From an uncultured Collinsella sp. (GTDB taxonomy: Bacteria; Actinomycetota; Coriobacteriia; Coriobacteriales; Coriobacteriaceae): a stretch of 20,096 nt of DNA. The notes beneath the pieces are model-generated. The model was given only the letters and a program-made list of their open reading frames with translations. It was not told where the DNA came from and ran no database searches. The stretch lies in assembly GCA_937926755.1 (NCBI GenBank), contig CALBBA010000302.1, positions 1 through 20,096 on the forward strand. The letters are read 5' to 3'. A program made the position numbers and the translations under genes. This document shows positions 6,984 through 15,357 of the stretch, in pieces; positions within the stretch are counted from its first letter, which is position 1; every line of letters starts with the position of its first letter.

Positions 6984-7835
6984 ATGGCAAACGGATTGCT
7001 TTTGCGGCTTCGCGAGCGTGAGCTCAGCGCGAGCCCGGCGGAACGCAATGTCATCGCATATGTGAGCGCTCATCCGCACGAGGTGGTCGGGCTGTCCGTC
7101 CGCGGTCTTGCCGATGCCACGTTCTCCTCGCCCTCGAGCATTTTGCGCTTTTGCAAGCGCTTGGGTTTTGCGGGCTACAAGGAGTTCCAGCGCGAACTGA
7201 TTGCCGAGCTGGCGCTCTTGGGTGACAAGAAAGACGTTGCCCTCGAGGACATCTCCATGGATGACAGCGTCGAACGTATCGTGGGGAAGGTGATGAAAAG
7301 CAACGTGCGCACGATCGAAGCGACGGCGCGAACGCTCGATTACACCGTCTTGGAGCGATGTGCGGCCTATCTTAAGCGGGCACGCGCGGTCAATCTGTTC
7401 GGTATCGGTGCCTCTCGTTTGGTCGCGCACGATCTGGCGCAAAAGCTCATGCGTGTCGACAAAGAGTGCCATCTGTACGACGACTGGCATGATCAGCTCT
7501 TATGTGCCAAGAACATGCATGAGGGCGATATGGCAATCGCCTTTAGCTACTCGGGCTTGACGCAAGAGGTGCTGGACTGCACCGCCGAGGCCCAACGTCA
7601 CAACTGTCCCGTTGTAGCCGTTACCAAAGTAGATGGATCATCCAAGCTTGCCACCATGGCCGATGCCGTGCTTGGCGTCGCTGCGAGTGAACCCTTGGTC
7701 CGCAGCGGTGCCATGGCTTCGCGTATGGCCCAGCTTATGGTTGTCGATGCCCTGTACGCTGCTTACGTTGCCAGCGACTACGAACGGGCGACGCATGTCA
7801 TTAAGCAAAACTACATCGAGAAACAGGAAAGATGA
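6984..7835 (+). CDS. RpiR/MurR-family regulator (HTH plus SIS domain)
   Basis: A 283-residue transcription factor. An N-terminal RpiR-type helix-turn-helix (about residues 15-77) includes LSVRGLADATFSSPSSILRF. A sugar-phosphate-binding SIS domain (about 125-255) includes VNLFGIGASRLVAHDLAQKL and AIAFSYSGLTQEV. Genes for MurNAc-6-phosphate metabolism follow directly, so it probably senses MurNAc-6-phosphate and controls this cluster, as MurR does in E. coli; whether it represses or activates cannot be seen. The ATG at 6984 has GGAGG at 6971-6975; a GTG nine bases upstream overlaps that site and is less likely. The stop lies 10 bases before murQ, so the two are co-transcribed. Confidence 0.9.
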   Translation: MANGLLLRLRERELSASPAERNVIAYVSAHPHEVVGLSVRGLADATFSSPSSILRFCKRLGFAGYKEFQRELIAELALLGDKKDVALEDISMDDSVERIVGKVMKSNVRTIEATARTLDYTVLERCAAYLKRARAVNLFGIGASRLVAHDLAQKLMRVDKECHLYDDWHDQLLCAKNMHEGDMAIAFSYSGLTQEVLDCTAEAQRHNCPVVAVTKVDGSSKLATMADAVLGVAASEPLVRSGAMASRMAQLMVVDALYAAYVASDYERATHVIKQNYIEKQER

Positions 7836-7845
7836 GGTGAATGAA

Positions 7846-8769
<924 letters not shown>

Positions 8770-8826
8770 GTGCGCGGCGTGATCTGATACGACATCCAAA
8801 CGAGATACCCAATACAAGGAGGAGTT

Positions 8827-10257
8827 ATGACGAACAAAGAGCTGGCTCAAAAGCTGCTGGACCTTTTGGGCGGTAAAGACAACGTGCTGGCAAACGCGGC
8901 GTGCATGACGCGCCTGCGCGTGACCGTCAAAGACACGGGCAACGTCGACACGGAGGGCATTAAGGCACTCGACGGCGTGATGGGCCTGGTCGAGGACGAC
9001 ACGATGCAGATCGTGCTGGGGCCGGGCAAGGTGAATAAGGTGCTCGAGGAGTTCTCCAAGCTCACCGGCCTTGCGAAAGGTGTTGCTGACGAGAGCGTGG
9101 TCGACGCTGCGGCCACAAACAAGGCCGCGCAGAAGGCTAAGTACGAGTCCAAGCCGGTTCAGGCCTTCCTCAAGAAGATTTCCAATGTCTTCGTCGCCCT
9201 GCTTCCCGGCATCATTGCGGCTGGCCTCATCAACGGTATCTGCAACGTCATTAACGTCTCGACGGCAGGCGCGCTTGCGGGCGAGTGGTGGTACCAGGGC
9301 ATTCGTTCCATGGGCTGGGCCCTGTTTGCCTATCTGCCCATCTTGGTGGGCTATAACGCGGCACGTGAGTTTGGTGGCTCCGCTGCGCTGGGCGGCATCG
9401 CCGGCATGATGTGTATCGCCAACAGTGCCATGCCCCTGCTTGCGCCTGGCGCGGCCGATCCTGCCACTGCCATTCTGCTGCCGCTTACCAATGCGCAGTA
9501 CAACCCCGCAGCGGGCGGCATGATCGCGGCTCTTATCGCTGGCGCATTTTTTGCCTGGATGGAGCGTCAGATTCGCAAGGTTATGCCCAACGCACTCGAC
9601 ACATTCTTGTCCCCGCTGCTGGTGCTCATCATCGGCGCCTTTGCTCTGATGCTCGTCATCCAGCCGGTTGGCGCATGGCTGACGACTGCCATCTTTAGCG
9701 TTTTGACCTTTATCTTCGAGAAGCTGGGCGTCCTGGGCGGCTATATCCTGTCGGCAGGCTTCTTGCCGCTGGTTTCCGTCGGCCTGCATCAGGCGCTCAC
9801 GCCGATCCACGCTATGCTCAACGATCCCGACGGCGCTACCAAGGGCATCAATTACCTGCTCCCCATCCTTATGATGGCTGGCGGCGGTCAGGTCGGTGCC
9901 GGTCTGGCGCTGTACTTTAAGACCAAGAACGCCAAGCTCAAGAAGTACGTCGCAGAGTCCATTCCCGTTGGAATCCTCGGTGTGGGCGAGCCTCTGATGT
10001 ATGCCGTTACGCTGCCGCTCGTTCGTCCGTTTGTGACGGCCTGCCTGGGTGCCGGATTTGGCGGCGCGCTCGCGGCGCTGCTTCACATCGGCACGGTTTC
10101 TCAGGGCGTTTCCGGTCTGTTTGGCCTGCTGATCGTCGTTCCTGGCCAGCAGCTCGGCTACGTTGCCGCTATGCTGCTTGCCTATGCCGCCGGCTTTGTC
10201 CTGACATGGTTCTTTGGCGTCGACGAGCAGAAGATCAACGAGTTCTTTGGCGAATAG
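8827..10257 (+). CDS. murP: PTS EIIBC permease, probably MurNAc-specific (MurP-like)
   Basis: A 476-residue glucose-superfamily PTS transporter that imports and phosphorylates a sugar. The N-terminal EIIB domain (about 1-80) has its phosphocysteine in NAACMTRLRV (Cys26). After a linker, the EIIC membrane domain (about 110-470) holds around ten hydrophobic segments and the GVGEPLMY motif (Glu388). No EIIA domain is fused, so it must borrow a Crr-type EIIA encoded elsewhere, as E. coli MurP does. Specificity is inferred from murQ and mupG: MurNAc or the disaccharide MurNAc-GlcNAc. On sequence alone GlcNAc, sucrose or other sugars of this superfamily cannot be excluded. AAGGAGGAG before the ATG is a strong ribosome binding site. 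A terminator follows the stop. Confidence 0.87.
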   Translation: MTNKELAQKLLDLLGGKDNVLANAACMTRLRVTVKDTGNVDTEGIKALDGVMGLVEDDTMQIVLGPGKVNKVLEEFSKLTGLAKGVADESVVDAAATNKAAQKAKYESKPVQAFLKKISNVFVALLPGIIAAGLINGICNVINVSTAGALAGEWWYQGIRSMGWALFAYLPILVGYNAAREFGGSAALGGIAGMMCIANSAMPLLAPGAADPATAILLPLTNAQYNPAAGGMIAALIAGAFFAWMERQIRKVMPNALDTFLSPLLVLIIGAFALMLVIQPVGAWLTTAIFSVLTFIFEKLGVLGGYILSAGFLPLVSVGLHQALTPIHAMLNDPDGATKGINYLLPILMMAGGGQVGAGLALYFKTKNAKLKKYVAESIPVGILGVGEPLMYAVTLPLVRPFVTACLGAGFGGALAALLHIGTVSQGVSGLFGLLIVVPGQQLGYVAAMLLAYAAGFVLTWFFGVDEQKINEFFGE

Positions 10258-10324
10258 TTTGATATCGCGAGCCGTGTTGCTCGGGGTTCGCGGCGCGCGG
10301 CAGATTTCTTGATGCTATGGTTGT

Positions 10325-10358
10325 GCCGGCGGGGCTAACTGCTCCGCCGGCCTTTTTT
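10325..10358 (+). terminator. Strong terminator between the PTS gene and mupG
   Basis: GCCGGCGGGGC (10325-10335) pairs with GCTCCGCCGGC (10341-10351), one G-U pair, loop TAACT, followed by six T residues at 10353-10358. It ends two bases before the mupG ribosome binding site, so mupG needs read-through, attenuation or a promoter inside or near the hairpin. Confidence 0.88.
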
Positions 10359-10374
10359 AAAGGAGCGTTGTAGC

Positions 10375-11427
10375 GTGAAAACGGGTATTTCGATTTATCT
10401 TTCCAGCCCTTTGCAGGATATTGAGCGGACGATTGAGCACGGTGCCGCGGCGGGTGCGCGCTATGCGTTTACCTCACTGCATATTCCCGAGGATGGGGGA
10501 GCGGCGTATGCCGATAAGGTCCGTCATGTGCTGTCGCTGCTCTCCGCCCGCGGCATTGCGCTCATCGCCGATGTGGGGCCGCGCACGTGCGATTTGCTCG
10601 GGCTTGAGCGCATCGAGGATCTGCGCGATCTGGGGTTGGAATACCTTCGTTTGGACTATGGCTTTAGCGCCCAGCGGGTCGCGGAGCTGTCCGGTGTATT
10701 TCGCATTGTGGTCAATGCATCGACGGTGAGTTCTGATGAAATCGCATCGTGGCGTGAGGCCGGTGCCGATGTGACTCGTTTTGCTGCCTGCCACAATTTT
10801 TACCCCAAGCCTTATACCGGTTTAGCTCTGGAGGACATTGCTCGGGTGAATCTTCGTCTTGCGGCGCTTGGATTCGAAATCATGGCTTTTGTGCCGGGTG
10901 ATGCCAACGTTCGCGGGCCGGTATTCGAGGGGCTGCCGACGGTCGAGGCACAGCGCGGTCGCGCGTCAAAGGTTGCCCTCAACATGCTTGAGCTCGCACA
11001 TGGCGCCGATTGCGACATTGTGTTGGTCGGCGACCCCGATCTTTCCGATGCGGGCTGGGCGCAGTTTGCTCAAGTTTCCGCCGGATACGTGGACCTGCAA
11101 TGCGAGCTTGAGTCTGGTTATGCCTATGTACGTGGGCAGATTCATCACGACCGGCCCGATTCGAGCACCCTCATCTTTAGGTCTCAGGAGTCGCGCACGA
11201 CGCTTAAACCGGATTCCGTGCCGATGGATGCCGGTGCCGGCCTGTCGCGAAAGATGGGGTCGATCGCTGTGAGCAATAGCGGCTATGGGCGCTACGAAGG
11301 CGAGCTTGAGATTGCGCGGGTCGATCTTCCCGGTGACGAGCGCATGAACGTTGCGGGTCATATCACGCCCGAGGCAATGGAGCTGCTGCCGTTCATCAAA
11401 CGCGGATTCGGGGTACGGTTCGTTTAG
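10375..11427 (+). CDS. mupG: MupG-type 6-phospho-N-acetylmuramidase (DUF871)
   Basis: A 350-residue protein of the former DUF871 family. In Staphylococcus aureus the homologue MupG hydrolyses MurNAc-6-phosphate-GlcNAc inside the cell, after uptake by MurP. The N-terminal TIM-barrel part runs from MKTGISIYLS through LIADVGPRTCDLLGL, LEYLRLDYGF, CHNFYPKPYTGL and MAFVPGD. The C-terminal cyclophilin-like part includes RPDSSTLIFRSQ and ends HITPEAMELLPFIKRG. Start is GTG at 10375 with AAGGAG at 10360-10365. It lies after regulator, murQ and PTS genes, the same functional set as the staphylococcal mur operon, which supports the assignment. A strong hairpin terminator separates it from the PTS gene, so its expression may be uncoupled from the rest. 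Confidence 0.9.
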   Translation: MKTGISIYLSSPLQDIERTIEHGAAAGARYAFTSLHIPEDGGAAYADKVRHVLSLLSARGIALIADVGPRTCDLLGLERIEDLRDLGLEYLRLDYGFSAQRVAELSGVFRIVVNASTVSSDEIASWREAGADVTRFAACHNFYPKPYTGLALEDIARVNLRLAALGFEIMAFVPGDANVRGPVFEGLPTVEAQRGRASKVALNMLELAHGADCDIVLVGDPDLSDAGWAQFAQVSAGYVDLQCELESGYAYVRGQIHHDRPDSSTLIFRSQESRTTLKPDSVPMDAGAGLSRKMGSIAVSNSGYGRYEGELEIARVDLPGDERMNVAGHITPEAMELLPFIKRGFGVRFV

Positions 11428-11519
11428 TGTGTGACCCGTGGGCTACAATTGGCCCATCATGCGAAGGCGCCTCGTATGGCGTGTGCCTGCGTTGGCCGAT
11501 CTATATTCGGAGGATTCCC

Positions 11520-11879
11520 ATGACCGTACTGTTTGTTGAATATCCCAAGTGCTCGACCTGTAAGAAGGCCAAGGCATGGCTGGACGAACACGGGGTAGAG
11601 TATATCGACCGCGATATCGTTTTGGACAATCCCACGGCTGATGAGCTTGCGACCTGGATTGCTCGTTCGGGGCTGCCGGTGCGGCGCTTCTTTAATTCGT
11701 CGGGCATGAAATATCGAGAGCTGGGCCTGAAGGCGCGTCTGGATGCGGGCATGACGGATCGGGAGTGCTACGAGCTGCTGGCAACCGACGGCATGCTGGT
11801 CAAGCGTCCGCTGTTGGTGGGCGACGACTTTGCGATTCCTGGCTTTAAGGAATCGGCTTGGGCCGAGGCATTGCTGTAG
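11520..11879 (+). CDS. ArsC/Spx-family thioredoxin-fold protein
   Basis: A 119-residue protein with the ArsC/Spx fold. FVEYPKCSTCKKAKAWLDE at residues 5-23 contains a CxxC pair (Cys11, Cys14), followed by KYRELGLKARL, and the C-terminal KRPLLVGDDFAIPGFKESAW fits the family's conserved KRP(L/I) region. Members include arsenate reductases, YffB-like proteins and the RNA-polymerase-binding regulators Spx and MgsR; the sequence does not settle which. No arsenic transport gene is nearby, so arsenate reduction is not supported by context. The ATG at 11520 has GGAGGA at 11509-11514; an upstream in-frame ATG at 11427 touches the mupG stop and gives an unrelated N-terminus. TACAAT at 11444-11449 may be its -10 box. 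Confidence 0.88.
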   Translation: MTVLFVEYPKCSTCKKAKAWLDEHGVEYIDRDIVLDNPTADELATWIARSGLPVRRFFNSSGMKYRELGLKARLDAGMTDRECYELLATDGMLVKRPLLVGDDFAIPGFKESAWAEALL

Positions 11880-11951
11880 CGGCTGCGGAAAGCGCGACCC
11901 GTTTTGAGTGCTCAGGGTGGGACGTGTTTTCCATCGGCGGGCTCGCTCGGC

Positions 11952-12362
11952 TCAATCCTCGAGCTGTGCCCATTCGTGCGGACCGTAGACCTTTACGTGC
12001 TTGTTGGGCTTGCCGCTCCAGTACTCCTCGTCCATAAAGGGCAGATATGCCTGAACGCCGGGGCAGATAAAGGGGATCCGCTGCTGTTGCAGTCGCTCGC
12101 GCTGGCGCTGCTCCAGGTGCGCCTCGGATATGACGGTCGGCATACCGGACAGCTCGACGAGGCTTGCCTGGATTCGCTTAAGGTCGGGGAGTCCCGCGTG
12201 CCATGACATCCGCATGATCAAAAAGGATGCACGGCGGTATTTTGCCTGCATCACCGTGATGGCGGGGCGCAGAGTGGGATGGATTTTGTCCCGTTCGGGC
12301 CAAAGGTCAGCAGTGATCTCGAGGCCCAGGGTCTCCCATAGGTAATCAAGCTCTTCGTCCAT
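11952..12362 (-). CDS. Uncharacterised 136-residue protein
   Basis: A minus-strand ORF, convergent with the ArsC/Spx-like gene. The protein has ordinary composition, with no signal peptide or membrane segment. It begins MDEELDYLWETLGLEIT and has a C-terminal block RIPFICPGVQAYLPFMDEEYW. That block recalls, from memory only, a conserved IPFIVPxxQxYLPF phrase in putative winged-helix proteins of Firmicutes, followed there by a DNA-binding domain; if so, this is a short version that stops just after it. The start ATG (12360-12362) has a modest GAGG site. The opposite-strand ORF at 11904-12206 has low-complexity Leu/Val content and no family resemblance. No function is assigned. Confidence 0.65.
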   Translation of the reverse strand: MDEELDYLWETLGLEITADLWPERDKIHPTLRPAITVMQAKYRRASFLIMRMSWHAGLPDLKRIQASLVELSGMPTVISEAHLEQRQRERLQQQRIPFICPGVQAYLPFMDEEYWSGKPNKHVKVYGPHEWAQLED

Positions 12363-12555
12363 GGCGCCTCGATATCTACGTGATCATTGATACTTCGATT
12401 GTGTTGCCTGGTGCTATCGTTTTCGCGGTAGAATCTGCCAACGGTTGACGGCTACCGCTCGCGGCGTTTTGCCCTTCGTGTGCAGCGGTCGACTTCACAG
12501 GTCCTTCACGTGTTGGCCGTATTTGACTGAATTTCAAAAAAGTCAAAATTTGGGC

Positions 12556-12584
12556 TTGCGTCACGGCCGGACTTCCCGTATATT
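12556..12584 (+). promoter_or_regulatory. Promoter of the tRNA pair
   Basis: TTGCGT (12556-12561) and TATATT (12579-12584) are separated by exactly 17 bases and lie 45 bases before tRNA-Gln. This is a good housekeeping-sigma promoter and fits a stable RNA operon. Confidence 0.7.
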
Positions 12585-12628
12585 TCTTTCTTGCGCAAAG
12601 GCACAGCCGAGCGCAGCGATGCAGTCAT

Positions 12629-12702
12629 TGGGATGTCGTCTAATGGCAGGACAGCGGATTCTGGTTCCGTCAATGGGGGTTCGACTCCCTCCATCCCAGC
12701 CA
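12629..12702 (+). tRNA. tRNA-Gln (anticodon CTG)
   Basis: Full cloverleaf of 74 bases with encoded CCA: acceptor TGGGATG/CATCCCA, D arm GTC...GAC, anticodon stem GCGGA/TCCGT with loop TTCTGGT (CTG at 12661-12663), a 4-base variable region and T arm GGGGG-TTCGACT-CCCTC. Discriminator is G. The weak U-A first acceptor pair (T1-A72) is typical of tRNA-Gln. A second tRNA follows 17 bases later. Confidence 0.96.
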
Positions 12703-12719
12703 TTGCATTTGCTACATAT

Positions 12720-12796
12720 GGCCCGTTCGTCTAGCGGTTTAGGACGCCGCCCTCTCAAGGCGGAGATCACCAGTTCGAATCTGGTACGGGCTACCA
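12720..12796 (+). tRNA. tRNA-Glu (anticodon CTC)
   Basis: Full cloverleaf of 77 bases with encoded CCA: acceptor GGCCCGT/ACGGGCT (first pair G-U), anticodon stem CCGCC/GGCGG with loop CTCTCAA (CTC at 12754-12756) and T arm ACCAG-TTCGAAT-CTGGT. The anticodon reads GAG codons, preferred over GAA in the genes of this window. It shares the promoter and terminator of tRNA-Gln. Confidence 0.96.
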
Positions 12797-12806
12797 AAAT
12801 TGAACG

Positions 12807-12834
12807 CCCGGGCCTCGTAAGAGACCCGGGTTTT
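12807..12834 (+). terminator. Terminator of the tRNA operon
   Basis: CCCGGG (12807-12812) pairs with CCCGGG (12825-12830); after one C-A mismatch, CTC/GAG continues the stem around the GTAA loop. A TTTT tract follows at 12831-12834. Confidence 0.75.
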
Positions 12835-12893
12835 GTGTATTGACCGATATTTAAGGCGCGCGTTGAGTCTGCCGCCCGGACCGAGGAGTTGTC

Positions 12894-13811
12894 ATGGACC
12901 TGCCTATCAGCTTGGAAGACATCACGTATGCCGAGAACTATCTGGCGCAGGGCGACCTGGCTACGGCGACGCCGCTGCTTGAGCGTCTGGTGGAGCTCGC
13001 CGAGGAGTATGTCGACGCTGAGTGCAAGACGGAGGAGAAGCGCCAGTACTTTAGCTTCGACAGCAAGTTTGAGCGCCTGGCCTATCGCCGCGTGGAGAAG
13101 GATCCGCGCGAGCTGGTGCAGGTCGAGGTTCCCTTTGACCGCCTGTACTCCGACATGGCGTTTGCCTACATTCGCCAGCAGGATTATGTGAGTGCTCGGA
13201 ATGCCCTGATGCAGGCCGTGCGTTGGGATCCCATGAACTGCAACTATCGCTTGGACTTGGCCGAGCTGTTCCGCGCACTCGAGGACAAGCAAGAATGGGC
13301 ATCGCTCTCGTTCTCGGTGCTGGAGCGCGCGAGCGACGGTAAGTGCGCCGCACGCGCCTACACCAACTTGGGTCAGTACTTCTTGGAGCCCGAGACCGAG
13401 AACATTTCGGCTGCCGTGGGCTGCGCACGTCTGGCGCTGCGCCTGGCGCCCAATGATGCGCATACGACGCGCCTGCTCAACAAGATCCATACCACCTATC
13501 CGGATGCCGCGGACGAGAGTGACGACCATGTGATGGGTGAGCTCGCCCTGCAGGGCGTGCCGACCTCGCCTTCGGCCGAGATCGCCATCTGCCTGATCAT
13601 GTGCGCGACCGATGCTGCAAGCGACGGCGACAAGCAGGAGGCTACGCGTCTGACGGTCCGTGCCCGCGACCTGGTGGGCGAGGAGGCATGCGCGGCGATT
13701 ATCAAGCTGGTGCGCGAGAGCGATGCCGAGCTTAATGCCGAGCGCAGGGCAAAGCGCGAGGCTGCGGGCTCAAACGCCGATGGCGCCAAGGAGGCCGGCG
13801 ATGCCCAGTAA
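12894..13811 (+). CDS. Tetratricopeptide-repeat protein
   Basis: A 305-residue soluble, largely helical protein with no signal peptide. Several segments have the TPR pattern of paired helices with small residues at fixed places, for example ITYAENYLAQGDLATATPLLERLVELA (11-37), YSDMAFAYIRQQDYVSARNALMQAVRWDP and AYTNLGQYFLE...AVGCARLALRLAPND. The last 30 residues are charged and Ala-rich and look disordered. Such proteins serve as interaction scaffolds; no specific partner can be named. The ATG at 12894 has GAGGAG at 12883-12888. Its end overlaps smpB by 11 bases, so the two are translationally coupled, and a link to translation quality control is possible but unproven. Confidence 0.85.
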   Translation: MDLPISLEDITYAENYLAQGDLATATPLLERLVELAEEYVDAECKTEEKRQYFSFDSKFERLAYRRVEKDPRELVQVEVPFDRLYSDMAFAYIRQQDYVSARNALMQAVRWDPMNCNYRLDLAELFRALEDKQEWASLSFSVLERASDGKCAARAYTNLGQYFLEPETENISAAVGCARLALRLAPNDAHTTRLLNKIHTTYPDAADESDDHVMGELALQGVPTSPSAEIAICLIMCATDAASDGDKQEATRLTVRARDLVGEEACAAIIKLVRESDAELNAERRAKREAAGSNADGAKEAGDAQ

Positions 13812-14271
13812 GCGCGAGCGCAAGCTCATTTCCAAGAATCGCTCGGCACATCACGAGTACTTTATCGATGAGACGTTTGAGTGTGGTATTGAGCTGAGCG
13901 GTACCGAGGTCAAGTCGATTCGCGAGCGCGCGTGCCAGATTACCGATACCTTCGCACTGATTCGTGGTGGGGAGTGCTGGCTCGTCGGCCTGCATATCCA
14001 CCCTTATAGCCATGGTGGCGTGTGGAATCGCGATCCCGACCGTCGGCGCCGTCTGCTGCTGCACCGCAAGGAGATCGACTTTCTTGACGGCAAACTTCGC
14101 AACCGTGGTTATGCGCTGGTTCCGTTGGAGCTCTACTTTAATACCGACGGTCGCGTAAAACTGCTGCTGGGCCTGGGTCGCGGCAAGAAGCTCTACGACA
14201 AGCGCGAGGACATGGCCAAGCGTGATGTCCAACGCGAGATCGACCGCGCCCTCAAGGAACGCAACCGCTGA
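13801..14271 (+). CDS. smpB: SsrA-binding protein SmpB
   Basis: SmpB binds tmRNA and delivers it to stalled ribosomes for trans-translation. The 156 residues match the family. Conserved blocks are ISKNRSAHHEYFIDETFECG near the N-terminus, GIELSGTEVKSIR (family G-[IL]-x-L-x-GTEVKS-[IL]-R), YSHGGVWNRDPDRRRRLLLHRKEI, and the C-terminal LLLGLGRGKKLYDKREDMAKRD. The ATG at 13801 lies within the 3' end of the TPR gene, with AAGGAGG at 13788-13794. No tmRNA gene is visible next to it in this window, although smpB and ssrA are often neighbours. A dispersed palindromic repeat and then a terminator follow. Confidence 0.97.
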   Translation: MPSKRERKLISKNRSAHHEYFIDETFECGIELSGTEVKSIRERACQITDTFALIRGGECWLVGLHIHPYSHGGVWNRDPDRRRRLLLHRKEIDFLDGKLRNRGYALVPLELYFNTDGRVKLLLGLGRGKKLYDKREDMAKRDVQREIDRALKERNR

Positions 14272-14283
14272 CCGTCCTTCATA

Positions 14284-14351
14284 AGTTGCGGTGGAATACG
14301 GACTGGTTTGCCTGTTTGAGGGGGCTATTCAGTCCCTATTTCACCGCAACT
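14284..14351. repeat. 68-bp palindromic repeat, copy 2
   Basis: Arms at 14284-14305 and 14330-14351 (22 bases each) are inverted repeats with two mismatches around a 24-base centre. The right arm is identical to that of copy 1 at 1179-1200, and the left arms match at 20 of 22 bases; the centres are unrelated. It starts 12 bases after the smpB stop. No ORF or T tract accompanies it. Confidence 0.75.
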
Positions 14352-14393
14352 GCGGGTGTCTCATCTTTCTTACTGTTCTGACACATATGTTTC

Positions 14394-14427
14394 AAAGGCA
14401 GCGTCCGTTATGGGCGCTGCCTTTTTT
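14394..14427 (+). terminator. Rho-independent terminator after smpB
   Basis: AAAGGCAGCGTCC (14394-14406) pairs with GGGCGCTGCCTTT (14412-14424), with one G-U pair, and runs into a six-base T tract (14422-14427). It ends the TPR-smpB operon. Confidence 0.88.
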
Positions 14428-14478
14428 GTGGGTACATACATCCATAAGGTACCAACCCGGGTTAGGGGAGTGATCGTT

Positions 14479-14982
14479 ATGGACAAAACTGCGTTCTTTA
14501 CCATGCCGAGCGGCCTGTACGTGGTGAGCGCCGCGGCAGACGGGCTGCGCGCCGGCTGCGTCATCAACACAGCGGTGCAGGTGACGTCCATGCCGCCGCG
14601 CATTTCGGTTGCCGTGAACAAGGACAACGTCACCTCGAGCGTCATCGCATCGGCCAAAGCGTTCGTGCTGACCGTGATCGATCAGACCGCCGACATGCTC
14701 TACATCGGCAACTTTGGGTTCCGCACCAGCAGCGATTATGACAAGTTTGCCAAATACGAGACCCGCGAGACGGCTCTGGGCATGCCCTATGTGCCCGAGC
14801 ACGCGACGGCCCTGTTTAGCTGCCGTTTGATCGACACTGTGGATGTGGGCACGCATCTACTGTTTATCGGCGAGGTCGAGGATGCCGAGCGCCTGAGCGA
14901 CGAGACGCCGCTCACCTACGATTACTACCATAAGGTCCTGAAGGGCAAGACGCCTCCGAAGGCGTCCTCGTATCAAGGCTAG
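14479..14982 (+). CDS. Flavin reductase-like FMN-binding protein (Hrb flavin domain type)
   Basis: A 167-residue protein with the split-barrel flavin reductase fold that binds FMN. MDKTAFFTMPSGLYVVSAAA (1-20), GCVINTAVQVTSMPPRISVAVNKDN (26-50) and the GNFGFRTSSDYDKFA segment are typical of the flavin domain of high-molecular-weight rubredoxin (Hrb) and stand-alone relatives in anaerobes. YDYYHKVLKGKTPPKAS at the end is also shared with that group. In Hrb a rubredoxin domain follows in the same chain; here a separate rubredoxin gene starts 89 bases later, so the pair probably transfers electrons from NAD(P)H via FMN to rubredoxin, and on to an O2, NO or peroxide reductase. The ATG at 14479 with GGGGAG at 14465-14470 gives the family start. 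Confidence 0.85.
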   Translation: MDKTAFFTMPSGLYVVSAAADGLRAGCVINTAVQVTSMPPRISVAVNKDNVTSSVIASAKAFVLTVIDQTADMLYIGNFGFRTSSDYDKFAKYETRETALGMPYVPEHATALFSCRLIDTVDVGTHLLFIGEVEDAERLSDETPLTYDYYHKVLKGKTPPKASSYQG

Positions 14983-14999
14983 AAATGTTTTAAAAATAC

Positions 15000-15027
15000 T
15001 TGCATTATATTATTGAGAATCTATACT
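15000..15027 (+). promoter_or_regulatory. Promoter of the rubredoxin gene
   Basis: TTGCAT (15000-15005) and TATACT (15022-15027) are spaced by 16 bases in a strongly A/T-rich stretch, 45 bases before the rubredoxin ATG. It suggests that rubredoxin can be expressed apart from the flavin reductase gene just upstream. Confidence 0.7.
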
Positions 15028-15071
15028 AATAGATGAAGTACATCACCAGTCGCGTTCGAGAGGAGAACATC

Positions 15072-15215
15072 ATGGCTGAGGAGAAGAAGACGTATAAGTT
15101 CGTGTGCATCGTTTGTGGCTACGAGGTTGAGGTCGACACGCCCGAGCTGCCCGAGGACTACGTGTGCCCGGTCTGCGGCGTCGGTCCCGATCAGTTTGAG
15201 CTCGTCGAGGAGTAG
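15072..15215 (+). CDS. Short rubredoxin
   Basis: A 47-residue rubredoxin that binds one iron through four cysteines: CIVCG (Cys12, Cys15) and CPVCG (Cys32, Cys35). Only 16 residues separate the two pairs, against about 29 in classical rubredoxins, so the long loop is missing; this resembles the rubredoxin domains of Hrb-type proteins. The end GVGPDQFELVEE is typical of the family. ATG at 15072 has AGGAG at 15061-15065; an ATG 39 bases upstream is in frame but has no good ribosome binding site and would add an unusual N-terminus. The likely partner is the flavin reductase-like protein encoded directly upstream. A strong terminator follows. Confidence 0.93.
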   Translation: MAEEKKTYKFVCIVCGYEVEVDTPELPEDYVCPVCGVGPDQFELVEE

Positions 15216-15255
15216 CTCGTCGGCACGCGGCTCACGGCAACACATAGCTCTGTCC

Positions 15256-15292
15256 AAGGGTCCCGGTCGGATATCCCGGCCGGGACCCTTTT
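15256..15292 (+). terminator. Rho-independent terminator after rubredoxin
   Basis: AAGGGTCCCGGTCGG (15256-15270) pairs with CCGGCCGGGACCCTT (15276-15290), one G-U pair, loop ATATC, followed by TTTT at 15289-15292. It may also serve transcripts arriving from the minus strand. Confidence 0.9.
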
Positions 15293-15357
15293 CCTCCGCC
15301 CCCAAGGGATCACGGTTGCTGTTGGCCGATCCTGTCTGTTGTGAGTCCGGCCGACCT

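Noticed and set aside
11520..11879. Arsenic resistance gene
   Set aside because: The CxxC motif and fold are shared with Spx and YffB-type proteins, and no arsenic efflux or ArsR gene is nearby.
11904..12206. Plus-strand 100-residue ORF opposite the 136-residue gene
   Set aside because: Low-complexity Leu/Val content, no clear ribosome binding site, and the minus-strand frame has a more protein-like sequence.
12561..13529. A 322-residue minus-strand ORF
   Set aside because: It runs through both tRNA genes and opposite the TPR gene, so it cannot be a normal coding gene.
14272..14478. tmRNA (ssrA) next to smpB
   Set aside because: The gap holds a palindromic repeat and a terminator, and no tRNA-like ends or tag reading frame can be seen.
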